64,000 bases of DNA from Lucifuga dentata. Its lineage: Eukaryota > Chordata > Actinopteri > Ophidiiformes > Bythitidae. The notes beneath the pieces were generated by a model. It was given only the letters and a program-made list of their open reading frames with translations. It ran no database searches and was not told where the DNA came from. Below are positions 1 to 9,855 of this stretch, piece by piece. The position numbers and the translations under genes were made by a program. Every line of letters begins with the position of its first letter. The stretch's first letter is position 1. The stretch is taken from contig VXCM01001995.1 of NCBI GenBank assembly GCA_014773175.1, positions 1 to 64,000 of the forward strand, given 5' to 3'.

Positions 1-840
1 GAGGATTTAGAGTTTTAGTGTTAAAAGTACAAGTAATTGATTACATATGATTTATCACGAAAAAGAATAAAATTACTGTTAATGAAACTTGGTACTTCCC
101 GTATGCATTTCATAATAAAAGCCCTCCAAGGAATGGATTCTACCGTGAACCATTGTGAGGCTTTTATTGTGAAAGGAAAGCAGGACGTTTGCGTTTCTGT
201 TAACTACCTTAACTACTATCTAAAATTGCAAGCACAGGTGTGAATGAATTAATTAGGGGCTAAATCGGTATTTATGCAAAAAAGAGAAATTCAGAGCAAC
301 AAAACTGAATAAATCATGATGTACTGATGGAATAATCATGTGAAAGTGGACATGAAGAGAAATTTACCACCAAAACAGTGCAGAAATACACGCTGAATTT
401 GCATCAACAGTACACAACATTAATGAACAAACAGAAGAGAGAGAGCTATTAAAATTTGTTCAAATACTATCATAAAACAGGAGGAAACAGAAGTAAAGGT
501 GTGCTTGTTGGCCTAAAAGAAAACCAAAATGTAAATATAGCTGCAAGAGGCAGTAAGCGGCGTCCGAGCACGTACGATGACTCCATGAATGATTCCGTTT
601 TTGCAGAAGTGGTTATGCAGATACTCACCAAGTTTGGTGACATAGACCTAATCATTCATGAGATATCACAGTTTTTGTCGAATAAGCCACACCCACTAAA
701 ATTTGGCAGCCAATTGTCGCAAAACAGAAGGTACAGAAGGTCAAACAATGAAGAAGCAACTTTTTTCCAGCTTGGTTTAGACATTGTATAAAGCTTGTCT
801 ATTGGATCAAAATTAGAGGAAGAGTAACGAAAAAAACAGG
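1..840. other. Intergenic sequence, no recognised feature
   Basis: AT-rich DNA. An open frame of 111 codons at 456-791 matches nothing recognised and has no start or splice context that stands out. The opposite strand is also partly open. It leads into the diverged repeat pair at 855-1255. Possibly an old transposon relic, but this is not demonstrable here. Confidence 0.4.
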
Positions 841-854
841 TTTGGACAAAACTC

Positions 855-1255
855 AAAATGGCGGATAATCTAGTCGCGGGGGAAGAGGTTGGACTACACC
901 GTTGGATACATATAGACCCAAGGAATGCAGGAAAAAAGAATTTTGATCCTATGACTTACAGTTCAATAGTTATAGGCCAAAATGTAAACATGCTTATTAC
1001 AGCACCACTTTCAGGTCAATCCATGTAATTTAGTTTTCCTGAGTAGTGGGTGAGATGTTGAACAATCTGTTACGTTTCATTGCTGTAGCTTTTACGATAT
1101 TTAAAAAAAAAATTCTTAAATTAAAATTTACAAAAAAAATTCAAAATGGCGGACAAGCTATGAATTGAAAATGGGCGTGGCTTAAATGGATAGATGCGTC
1201 TTAGCCCAAGAAATACAGAGAAAATAGAATTTTGATTCTATGATCTACAGTTCAG
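855..1255. repeat. Diverged direct repeat pair, spacing about 290 bp
   Basis: Two related segments, about 855-975 and 1142-1262. Both begin CAAAATGGCGGA, pass through a shared stretch ending in AGAATTTTGATxCTATGA and continue with TACAGTTCA. The divergence suggests an old local duplication or two units of one dispersed repeat. The segment is followed by N1282. Confidence 0.6.
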
Positions 1256-1299
1256 AGGTTATTGATGAAAGTTTACTGTGGNGTTTAAATGTAATTCGT

Positions 1300-2094
1300 T
1301 ACTTACACCCCTGATGACATGTCACTGGACTGAAGAGGACAGCTTGGAGAGGAAATCTGCAGCATTGGCCTGAGCATGATGACCACTTGGAGCAGGTCCT
1401 CCTCCTTCGTTATATCAGAAAGTTTTGCCCAAAGCTAGATTTTGATTAAATTACACTAGATCTACAGTAGGGTGCACATGTATGCAGTCTTTGTTGGGTT
1501 GGCTAAATGCCCTCATACTAAACTGCAACTGGGAAGGAAGAAAAAGGAAAAAAGGGATTTTTGGTTTTCTTGCCTTGTAAGCTGCTCTGTGGTCTTAAAT
1601 TATAGGCCTTTATTTCATTGTTCTGTTGTTTTACAGTTTACCCTTCAATAAAAATGTGTATATAAAAGTCATTTGATTGACATTTCTTTTCTGTTGTCTT
1701 TATATGCACATTTGGCATTGGAAAATAATGGAAAGTCATCAAGTTACATGACTTTAATATTACTGTAGTTGGATATGAGTACTGGATTACATTTTTAAAT
1801 TAACTTTCCGAACCCTGGTTACTGGATCCGCATGCTGATTGATTTAAAGTAATGCCTGTAACAATATTCCTGTAAATGTTCATTTATAAAGAGATGAATT
1901 GCTATTTATGATGTGAACTGTCATACTGAAATGACTTAAGTTTTGGTCCCCCCCCAAAAAAAAAATATCTCACTCCAGAGTATTCCAAAAAAGTTGGCAG
2001 CACTGTGAAATCGTGGTTAGAGGTTTCTCAGTGAATCATGCAGCATAAATTTCTGTTACCACACAGAACATGTCATTCAGCTTTAAAGTTAATC
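1300..2094. other. Intergenic sequence with a polyA-signal-like site
   Basis: No recognisable gene. A plus-strand AATAAA occurs at about 1648 after a moderately GC-rich stretch (1310-1560), so the 3' end of an unrecognised transcript cannot be excluded. The short frames here match no family I know. Confidence 0.3.
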
Positions 2095-2385
2095 TAGTAC
2101 TTTCCCTGATTCCAGTCTGTGTCCTGAGCTACGTTAGCACTCTCCGTCTGCTCCCAGTCTGTGTGCTAAGCTATGTTAGCACTTTCTCTCTGCCCGTCCT
2201 TGTGCATAGCTAGGTTAGCACTTTCCCCTGTTTCCAGTCTTTGTGCAAAAATAGATTCACTTTCTCTCTGCACCTAATCTTTGTGCTGAACTAAAATTAA
2301 GACTTTCTCTCTGCTCCTCATTGTGCTAAACTAGGTTAACATTTTCTCTCTGCTCCTAGTCTTTGTGCTAATCTAGGCTAATCAT
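2095..2385. repeat. Minisatellite, about 50-bp unit, 5-6 degenerate copies
   Basis: Tandem units sharing the core AGTCTxTGTGCTxAxCTAxG, then TTAGCACTTTCTCTCTGC. Copies are diverged and vary in length. No coding potential. Confidence 0.75.
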
Positions 2386-2825
2386 CTTGGAGCACAGCGA
2401 TAAAGCTGACATTCACAAGCAGATTTATGAAACTCAGTTTTTCAGAGTTATTTTACTGGACAGATGCACCAGTTATTCATGTGTTTTGAGACATTTGCTG
2501 CTCTTTCTGCAATGTTTAACACTAAGACAACACCTTTTTCTTTATTGTTTTGTATGTTTATGTATGTGTATGTGTAGAAAATGTTTGTTTTCCCTTGATG
2601 GAGGTCTTGACAAGCCTAATCAGCTTTTGTCTCCACCAGCACATTGTCATTGTTTTCATGTACTGTGTTTTTAATGACTTGTGTGCGAATAAATAAGTAA
2701 AATAAGCGACTGAGTTGGAAATGACGTGCTCAGTGCTGCAGGCTGTGTATCATCTGTGTTCTATCAATCTGATTAGAGACGCAGATAGCACGTGGATTTC
2801 TGCTGCTGCATCCTGACTACTGAAG

Positions 2826-3010
2826 AGGTTTAATCAGTACGTTTACACGCATACTGTGATTCAGGCAACATGTGGTGTAAGATGTGTACACGGACAGAAT
2901 TACAAGGATTCTGTAGTTTGTTGCTTGATCAAAGTATGGTTGGAAGTACGCTAGGTGAGGAAATGCATCATGCAGAGATTGCTTACCCCAGTTACCAGCC
3001 ACTGGATTGT
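2826..3010 (+). mobile_element. Fragment of a TGTTTACATG-type TIR element (family 4)
   Basis: Begins CAGTACGTTTACACGCA and continues with sequence shared with the more complete copy at 46245-46550. The sibling ends in the reverse complement of CAGTATGTTTACATGAG, so the family has terminal inverted repeats of about 17 bp. No transposase was seen. Superfamily not assigned. Confidence 0.55.
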
Positions 3011-4216
3011 ACCAAGGCCCAATAAAAAAGCTTATTATTAGAAAATGATAATAAGTGCTAAATTAGCACCGTGCTAAATGTCATTGAAATGAGCCCATTA
3101 GCATTGATTTTGGTGTTAATCTCTCCTGCTTCAGCCTCCAGACAGTGGAAGCGATTTCTCCAGAACTTATTACCACCTGTGGGGTTAAACTCCATCACTA
3201 GTTCAGCCGCTGATACAGCAACTCAGAGACTCTGTGTGTTTATTATTTTATCTTTATCTTATTGCTCTCTGCTGGTTTGTTGAGGGATGTGGACTTTATT
3301 TTACAGCAAACTCAACTTCATACTGTCACTATTACAGCAGCAGCTATGCTAACATGCTAACAATCAACCTACTGCACACACTGCCACCGTCCATCCGTCC
3401 ATCCATCCATCCTCTTTATCTTGTGGGTTTTGGGCTCCATCACAGTTTACTTACCTCACAGACTTAGAGTCCCACAGAAAAGACAAAAAGGACAGAAAAA
3501 CAGCAAGAACAGAGAAAGCAGAAAGGACAGAGGACAGAGAGACGTATGAGCTCTTACGTATGTCTTGTCTGCGCTCTGTCTCGTTATTCTAGGTGGATGT
3601 GAATCTGGTGTGACTGAACGTAAAAGATCAGGAAGACGGAGACAACGTGACGGAGACAGACAAGGTTGTAACCATGACAACAAAGTTGCATGTATAAAAC
3701 TGGATAGTGAAAAGTTACAGACAGGTTTGGATGAAATGTGGTGGACAGATAGAAGATGATTTTGATTAAACTTGGTTGGGGGGGGGGGGGGNCATGGCCC
3801 AGAGATTACATTACAAAAATGTAATGTAACCGTTGTTACGTTTTTGTGGTGATGTGGACTCAGGGGAAGATCTTGGAATTTTTAAATTGACTTTTTAAAA
3901 ATGTTTTTCAATATTTTTGTGAGAATGAGAATGTGTGCGCGTGTTTGTGTGTATGTGTGAATACCTGTGTGCGTGTGTGTGTGTCCTCACACAGCAGAAC
4001 ACCAGACACATTCATCATGACATGTTTTTTCCTCTCATATTTTTAATATTAGCTTGATCTTTTTGTGTGGATCAGAATCTGCAGTAAATAATGAAAGTCT
4101 CACTTAGGCTCCTTCCATCAGGACACAGCTTGTATCATTTGCAAGGTCAAAGGTCACGGGGGCCCCACTCTCTCCGTGTGGGTCTTTAAACACGGAGGGG
4201 CCCTTCAGATTCATGA

Positions 4217-4220
<4 letters not shown>
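3011..4220. other. Intergenic sequence with short simple repeats
   Basis: No gene recognised. Contains a CCATCCGT-type short run near 3388-3412, a G-run ending at N3792 (assembly break in a homopolymer) and a TG-rich patch at about 3930-3985. Confidence 0.4.

Positions 4221-4256
<36 letters not shown>
4220..4256. repeat. (GT)n microsatellite
   Basis: Uninterrupted GT dinucleotide run of about 18 units. Confidence 0.95.
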
Positions 4257-4258
<2 letters not shown>

Positions 4259-4467
4259 CAGCATTACTGAAAATGTCTCATTGTGCCCGTGTCGTCACAT
4301 GATGCTGTTTTTTTTTTAATGATACTTTGATGTACTTAACTCACACATACATCTTTAAATACTGGTACTTCACATTAATATTTCCATTTCCATCACTTCA
4401 TTTCAGTACTTTATAAATCTGGAATTTCTACTTACATTACATTCAGCATGGACGAAGCTTCAGGAAT

Positions 4468-4473
4468 ACTTTT

Positions 4474-4505
<32 letters not shown>
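4468..4505. repeat. (TTTC)n microsatellite
   Basis: Tetranucleotide TTTC run of about nine units. Confidence 0.95.
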
Positions 4506-5097
4506 GTATTTACTGGTAATACGTATTTATTATATTTGGGTAAACTTTACTTTTATTTTGTGATATTGCTAACTTATATTAATTAAACTGTTTAGTCACT
4601 GAACATATTTTGTCATTTTTAAAGTGAAATCTCCCATATTATCCTGGTGTTTTAATGTCTGACAGCTAAAAGCTTTTTTAGAGGCTTTTCCCTCTTGGCA
4701 CACTTTTACTGAATTGTAAATTAAAGTTATTGGATGCCAGAAAGTCACTTTATACCTTTTAAACTGTCTTTGGGTTCAGATTTCAGCTGCTTTTACAGCC
4801 GCTGAGCAACACAAAAGTGGCGTATTGACTCATGGCAGCGTTTACGTTGAGGCTGCTGCTGCTTCCTGACAGCAGCAGGACTCCTTCAAAACGTCCCAAG
4901 CTTCACGCCACTCCTCTTCCTCTCTGACAGAAGCCTGTCACTCCGGCTTGCCTCGTCATCCTCCTCCTCCTCCTCGCTCCTAAACCACCACAATGTTCAC
5001 CAACACGTTACAACACTAGTGTTATGTATGTGCATGTGTGTGTATGTCCTGTCAGATCATTCAGAAATGCTATGTTCCAATTTTGTCTGTGCTCTGA

Positions 5098-5686
5098 TTA
5101 AAGGATCATCCCGGTGATAAATGGAACCCGCATACATGTTACATTACTTTTCCCATTTCCCAAACATACTACTGGATATATTTTACATTCAACACCAGAT
5201 TCACATCCAAATATTAGAATTGTTTTTCCTACTTTCCAGACTAACATTGGTCTCAGTTCATCCCAGTACAACATAAAAATCAACTTAAAGAGACTTGAAA
5301 CATGCTTGAGATAATCCATCACAGCAAACGTGTCAGTTAATATTTTTGTCAATATAAAGTCATTTTATCATTTCAATGTTGTTAAAAGCGTGGAAGAATA
5401 ATCTAAAAATGTTTTCTGGTGGAAACCTTTGCCAGCAAATATCGTCCCAGCATAAGATGGCCTTCACAGAGAAATTAAAAATGGACGCCCCATTTCCAGT
5501 GTCATTAAATTTTGAGGCGGATGCATCACCTGAATATTTGATTTTAAAATAATAGGGGATTTGAAAAAAATAACAGGAAAATAAAATATGGTTTTATGTT
5601 TTAGAAACTGGTTGTCAGTAACATAAAGTGTATCTGAGTAGTATTTATTGGGCTCAAACATGCAAAATCACCGGTGTGGTACTTAA
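5098..5686 (+). mobile_element. TTAA-flanked MITE, full-length copy A (family 1)
   Basis: A roughly 590-bp non-autonomous element with TTAA at both ends and imperfect terminal inverted repeats (left AAAGGATCATCCCGGTG, right GGTGTGGTACTT). The internal sequence TTTCCCAAACATACTACTGG and TTTTTCCTACTTTCCAGAC is shared with copies B (13799) and C (52163). The right end reads TTTATTGGGCTCAAACATGC. No transposase. The TTAA ends resemble piggyBac-type target duplications, but they may be part of the inverted repeat. Confidence 0.75.
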
Positions 5687-5736
5687 GGCAAAAATGCAAG
5701 TAAGACACATACATGGCTGGAATCATGATCAGATCA

Positions 5737-5990
5737 GCATGAGGTGTAGTCTAATCAGAGTATGAAGAGAGTGACCATGAGGAAACACATGGAGGTGTTT
5801 AACTTTCATTACAACTTTACACGTCTGAATACAGTCACATAATCTGTTAACTGAGTAAGATTACTCTGATTTATGCAGATTTCTATTTATTAATTATGGT
5901 TTTTACATGACATTTGGAAAAAAAAATGTTTATTGCCTTAATTGGAGTATAATCAGAGTTTTAATGTGTATGTAAAGGTTCTGAGTGTTG
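5737..5990 (+). mobile_element. Fragment of family 4 element (3' part)
   Basis: Shares TCACATAATCTGTTAACTGA, ATTACTCTGATTTATGC and a TTGCCTTAATTGGAGTATAA stretch with the copies at 25280, 46245 and 55085. The right end is degenerate. No coding sequence. Confidence 0.55.
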
Positions 5991-6585
5991 CATGAGTGTT
6001 TGTTGTTGCTGTTATATTAATTACATTTAAGGGTTATTTTGTCCACCTCATTCACTTATGGAGAAGCTGAAATGTGAGAAACATGGAACAATATGTACAA
6101 CACAGACTCCAACTTCAAAAATGATCATAGAGCTGAATCATGGCAACAACTACAAATTATTACTTTTCTTTTAAAAGACACAACAGCAGTTTTATTTTTT
6201 GAGAATGAATTGTTTTAGAGTCTGCAATATGATGTCTTTTATTTATTAAAGTTTTATTGAATCCACTTTATCATTTTGTGTTGTGGTTTGGTAACGTCAA
6301 ACCGGGAAGTAAAAATAAGTTCAATAATCTTGTTAAAGCAGCGAGTAAAGCTACTAGAATCAAACTCAATTTCATAATATTTACAGCGAGAAGGTTCTGA
6401 AAAAGGTTCAGCTTTTCTGTCAGATCAGCCTTTGTTTAAGGAGGCTGAGTTGCTGCTGGCTGTCGTTTAAGGGTTCCAGCTGGAAAAACTAAAAGGTTTA
6501 CGTCATCATTTTTTCCTCAAACAACAAGACTAATGACCTCATTTCATACTGTTTCTAGCTCACGAATGACATGATCAGTAAAGTC
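5991..6585. other. Intergenic sequence, nothing recognised
   Basis: AT-rich sequence without a supported gene, tandem repeat or known element end. Confidence 0.4.
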
Positions 6586-6589
6586 CTTT

Positions 6590-6752
6590 GTTTTTTTTTT
6601 CCTCTTATAAACATGTATCATAGTGCACCTTTTGTTCTTAACTTGTGTATGTATGTACCAATTGAATATCTATATTGTCTGCTGCTATTGTGTTTTTACC
6701 TGCTGCAAACCAAATTTCCCTTTGTGACAATAATGAAAGATTGAAAAAAAAA
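6590..6752 (+). mobile_element. LINE-like 3' tail with poly(A)
   Basis: The sequence ends CAAATTTCCCTTTGTGACAA, AATGAAAGATTG and then an A-run. This is the style of 3' terminus left by 5'-truncated teleost non-LTR retrotransposons. AGATTG occurs on both sides of the A-run, possibly a short target duplication or tail repeat. No reverse transcriptase sequence remains. The clade is not assigned. Confidence 0.45.
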
Positions 6753-7125
6753 AAAAGATTGAGATTACTTTCATTAAGTTATTACTTATTACAGGACTTT
6801 TGCAGAATATTTGTTTCTATTTTTCTGGCTAGTGAGTGTAAATTTAAAGTGCAATGACAATAGAAAAATATATTTAAAATGAGCATAACTGAATTTAGCA
6901 GGCCATGTCCATTTACTGGTTCCAGCTATGTGGTCATACTCACAGGTAGACTTGACCCAGAGCTCTAGATACACCACTGTACACCTGTAGCCCTGCCCCA
7001 CACTGTAATTAATAATTTATAAACAAACAATACATGAGATTAATCTGTATATAAATTATGGTTACGTTTCACACATAAAAATCCACAGTTACAGATCCTG
7101 GGAAGCTGTTATCATGGAAAATCAT
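6753..7125. other. Intergenic sequence, nothing recognised
   Basis: No supported gene or element. A short ORF on the minus strand (7001-6789) has no recognised match. Confidence 0.4.
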
Positions 7126-7127
7126 TA

Positions 7128-8180
7128 CCATGTTATATTATTTTACCCTGTCAACATTATTTTAACCTGTGAGCATTATTTTACCCTGTTGGCATAATTT
7201 TACCCTGTTAAAATAATTTTTACAGTATTACTTTACCCTATTAACACTATTTTTCCCCTGTTAACAGGATAAGATACTAACAGGATAAAATAATGCTAAA
7301 ATAAAATGCTGACAGGGTAACATAGTGCTAATAGGGTAAAATAATTCTAATAGGGTAAAATAATGCTAAAAGTGTAAATAATGTTAATAGAGTTAAAAAA
7401 AATAATTTTAGTAGGGTAAAATAATGCTAACAGTATAAAATAATTCTAACATGGTAAAATAATGCAAATAGAGTAAAATAATATTAACAAAATGCTATTA
7501 GGGTAAATAGTAATAGTATTACTATAACCCTAATATAATGCTAACAGGATACAAAATGCTATTAGGGTAAAGAGTAATAGCATTACTATAACCCTAATAG
7601 CATTTTATATCCTGTTAGCATATTTTATCCTATTAACACTATTTTGCCTTGATAGCATTACTTTACCCTATTAGCATTATTTTATCCTGTTAATATATTT
7701 TACCCTGTTAATATTATTTTACTCTATTTGCATTATTTGACCCTATTAGCACTATTGTACTCTTAGCATTATTTTGCCCTATTAGTATTATTTTATATTA
7801 TTAGCATTATTTGACCCTATTAGAATTATTTATTTTACTCTGTCAGCGATTTTACTGTTAGCATGATTTTACTCTTAGCATATTTGACCCTGTTAGCACT
7901 ACTTTACCGTGTTAGCATTATTTGACCCTTTCAGTAATATTTTACCTTATTAACATTATTTTACCCCATTAGCATTATTTTACCATATTAACATATTACC
8001 ATGTTAGAATTATTTATTCTACTAGCATTATTTTACCAAATTAACATTATTTTACCCTATTAGAATTATTTTACCCTGAAAGCATTACTTTACCCTAATA
8101 GGATTATTTTACTATACTAGCATTATTTTAGTTAGCATTATTTTATCCAGTTAGCATTATTTTACACTCTTAGCATAATA
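7128..8180. repeat. About 1-kb TTAGCATTATTTTACCCTG minisatellite with arms in both orientations
   Basis: A long degenerate array of about 18-20-bp units. Units read TTAxCATTATTTTACCCTG at 7128-7262, then the reverse complement (AGGGTAAAATAATGCTAA) at about 7265-7570, then the first orientation again to 8180. The switch near 7553-7612 makes an inverted repeat around AGTAATAGCATTACT. Strongly AT-rich, non-coding. Confidence 0.9.
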
Positions 8181-8847
8181 ATAGCAGTGAGTCACAACAC
8201 AACCTCATAAACAACAAATAAAATGACTGGTGGAATTTTTGGCAATAGTTTTGTAAAGTATGTGTTGCACGTCTGACACTTTTGGTGTGTGATTCACAGT
8301 CCTGCTTATTATTATGCTGATTATGTTTTCCATATCACGGACCCACTTGGTGACATCCTAATTCAAAATAACTTTATTATTTATTAATGAGAGCGAGCTG
8401 GAAGACAAGATGGGACGCAAACTGCATTTACACACTGTTAACATGCATTTTCTTTGTCTGGATAACATCTGGATACAGACCAAATTTTAATGTGAGATTT
8501 AAATATAACAATGAAACTTTCTGTAACTATCTACTTTTTGTTGTGACTCTCTCATCCTGTAACAGAAAGAAAAATACTAAAAAGAAGTAGACTTCATAGA
8601 TATTTTCCCCACTTTATTTCATTTTTAAATATAAAACCTTTCCCAGTTGGACAGAGTTGAAAAAATGAAAATTCCCCCCCAAAAAAAAACAAAAACAAAA
8701 ACAAAAAAAGTCCAAGTGAATAAAAACACTGTGATGACCACAGCATTCATCCCGTTCCATCAGTCTTTAAAGTTGTTGTTCATGTTTTTGTGCTGCAAAT
8801 ACTCCAAACTGAACGGCAGTATTCACTGTTTTCTGGAGTCAGCCTGA
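8181..8847. other. Intergenic sequence downstream of chsy1
   Basis: No gene recognised. Contains an A-rich simple stretch at about 8683-8710 and a minus-strand AATAAA-like site near 8612-8618 that could serve as a distal chsy1 polyadenylation signal. Confidence 0.35.
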
Positions 8848-8935
8848 AGCCATACCTCTGGAGTTTGAAGCCACGCCTCTGGAGTCTGAAGCCACGCCTC
8901 TGAAGCATGAAGCCACGCCTCTGAAGCTTGCGACC
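8848..8935. repeat. 21-bp tandem repeat, four copies
   Basis: Four units of the form CCACGCCTCTGxAGxxTGAAG. The first unit is slightly diverged (CCATACCTCTGG). Confidence 0.9.
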
Positions 8936-9019
8936 AGTCGCAACACTTCATTCAATATCAAAGAGACGTGACGCGTCTGCATGTTCAACCCACCGAAAGA
9001 AACAAAAATCTTTCTGTCT

Positions 9020-9048
9020 CCACACACACACACACACACACACACACT
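9020..9048. repeat. (CA)n microsatellite
   Basis: CA dinucleotide run of about 13 units. An antisense poly-Cys/Val frame is produced by the repeat. Confidence 0.9.
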
Positions 9049-9339
9049 ACCTAAAGCGGACTGTGTGAAGCTCTTTGGTGATTATGAGTTTGAGGATCAG
9101 AACACAGAGAAACAAACGTTTCTGGTTTACAAACTTTCTAACACACAATCTGACAGTCAGAGCAGAAAATGGAGCTGGAAATTCAATAAATTAGACAGCA
9201 AAGATGAATTGCAGATATCAAATCCAGCAGTTTGGTTCACAAAAATTAATAATAAAGAAAAAATACAAAGTCCTGGAGAAACAATAACAGTGTTATGCCA
9301 TTTTACCAAAACCATAAAAGACACTAAATAAGAAAAAAA

Positions 9340-9381
9340 CAAAAAAAAAAAAAAAAAAANAAAAAAAAAAAAAAAAAAAAA
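9340..9381. repeat. Poly(A) run containing assembly N9360
   Basis: Homopolymer A on both sides of a single N, a contig break in low-complexity sequence. A short (AATC)n run follows at 9411-9431. Confidence 0.9.
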
Positions 9382-9629
9382 TCAAAGAAATAGTCATATT
9401 TTCATTCATTCAATCAATCAATCAATCAATCTTAGTAATAATTAAAATTTGATTTAAGTTTTCATTTGTTTAGAATTGCTCTTTTGTAAACATTCACAAT
9501 AAAGAGTTTGTTGTGTTTGATACATCCACACTTGTCTGTTTCAACACAACACGCATGTAATACTTAAAGACCATGAAGGTGTACTTCACTGAGGTACACG
9601 TTAAGAACACCTTGTTTCCCACATTCCCC

Positions 9630-9855
9630 GCCGTCTTACAGGTCTTTATTACTGTAACAGCATCCTGACTCCTTTTAAATCACACTCATTTCACAATATT
9701 CATCAGTTTATCGTGGAATTCCTGTAAAGTTTCTTTTAAAAAAGACATTTTCAAAATATATCCATGTGAAGTCTCATTTCAGTAAAAAATAAATTAGGTA
9801 GTGAGAAACACCACAAAGAGGAGCCAGAGGGCCCGGGTGGGCAGGTTCGGCTCCT
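9630..9855 (-). other. chsy1: Probable proximal 3' UTR of chsy1
   Basis: Non-coding sequence downstream of the chsy1 stop codon. It includes a minus-strand AATAAA about 206 bases past the stop, followed by GT-rich sequence, as in a vertebrate polyadenylation site. The extent is inferred from that signal only. Mammalian CHSY1 has a longer 3' UTR, so a distal site further left is possible, for example the minus-strand AATAAA-like string near 8612-8618. Confidence 0.45.
9645..9650 (-). terminator. chsy1: Candidate polyadenylation signal AATAAA for chsy1
   Basis: The plus strand reads TTTATT, so the minus strand reads AATAAA, about 206 bases after the stop codon. The following minus-strand bases include several GT/GTG runs. 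Not verified by transcript data. Confidence 0.4.

Noticed and set aside
456..856. 111-codon plus-strand frame (and 66-codon antisense frame) as a gene
   Set aside because: No recognised homology, open on both strands, no promoter or splice context. Left as unassigned sequence.
1306..1655. Possible last exon and polyA site of a neighbouring plus-strand gene
   Set aside because: The short frame ending near 1372 matches nothing I recognise, and AATAAA alone is weak evidence in AT-rich DNA.
7128..8180. CRISPR-like array
   Set aside because: Units are contiguous degenerate tandem repeats without spacers, in a vertebrate genome.
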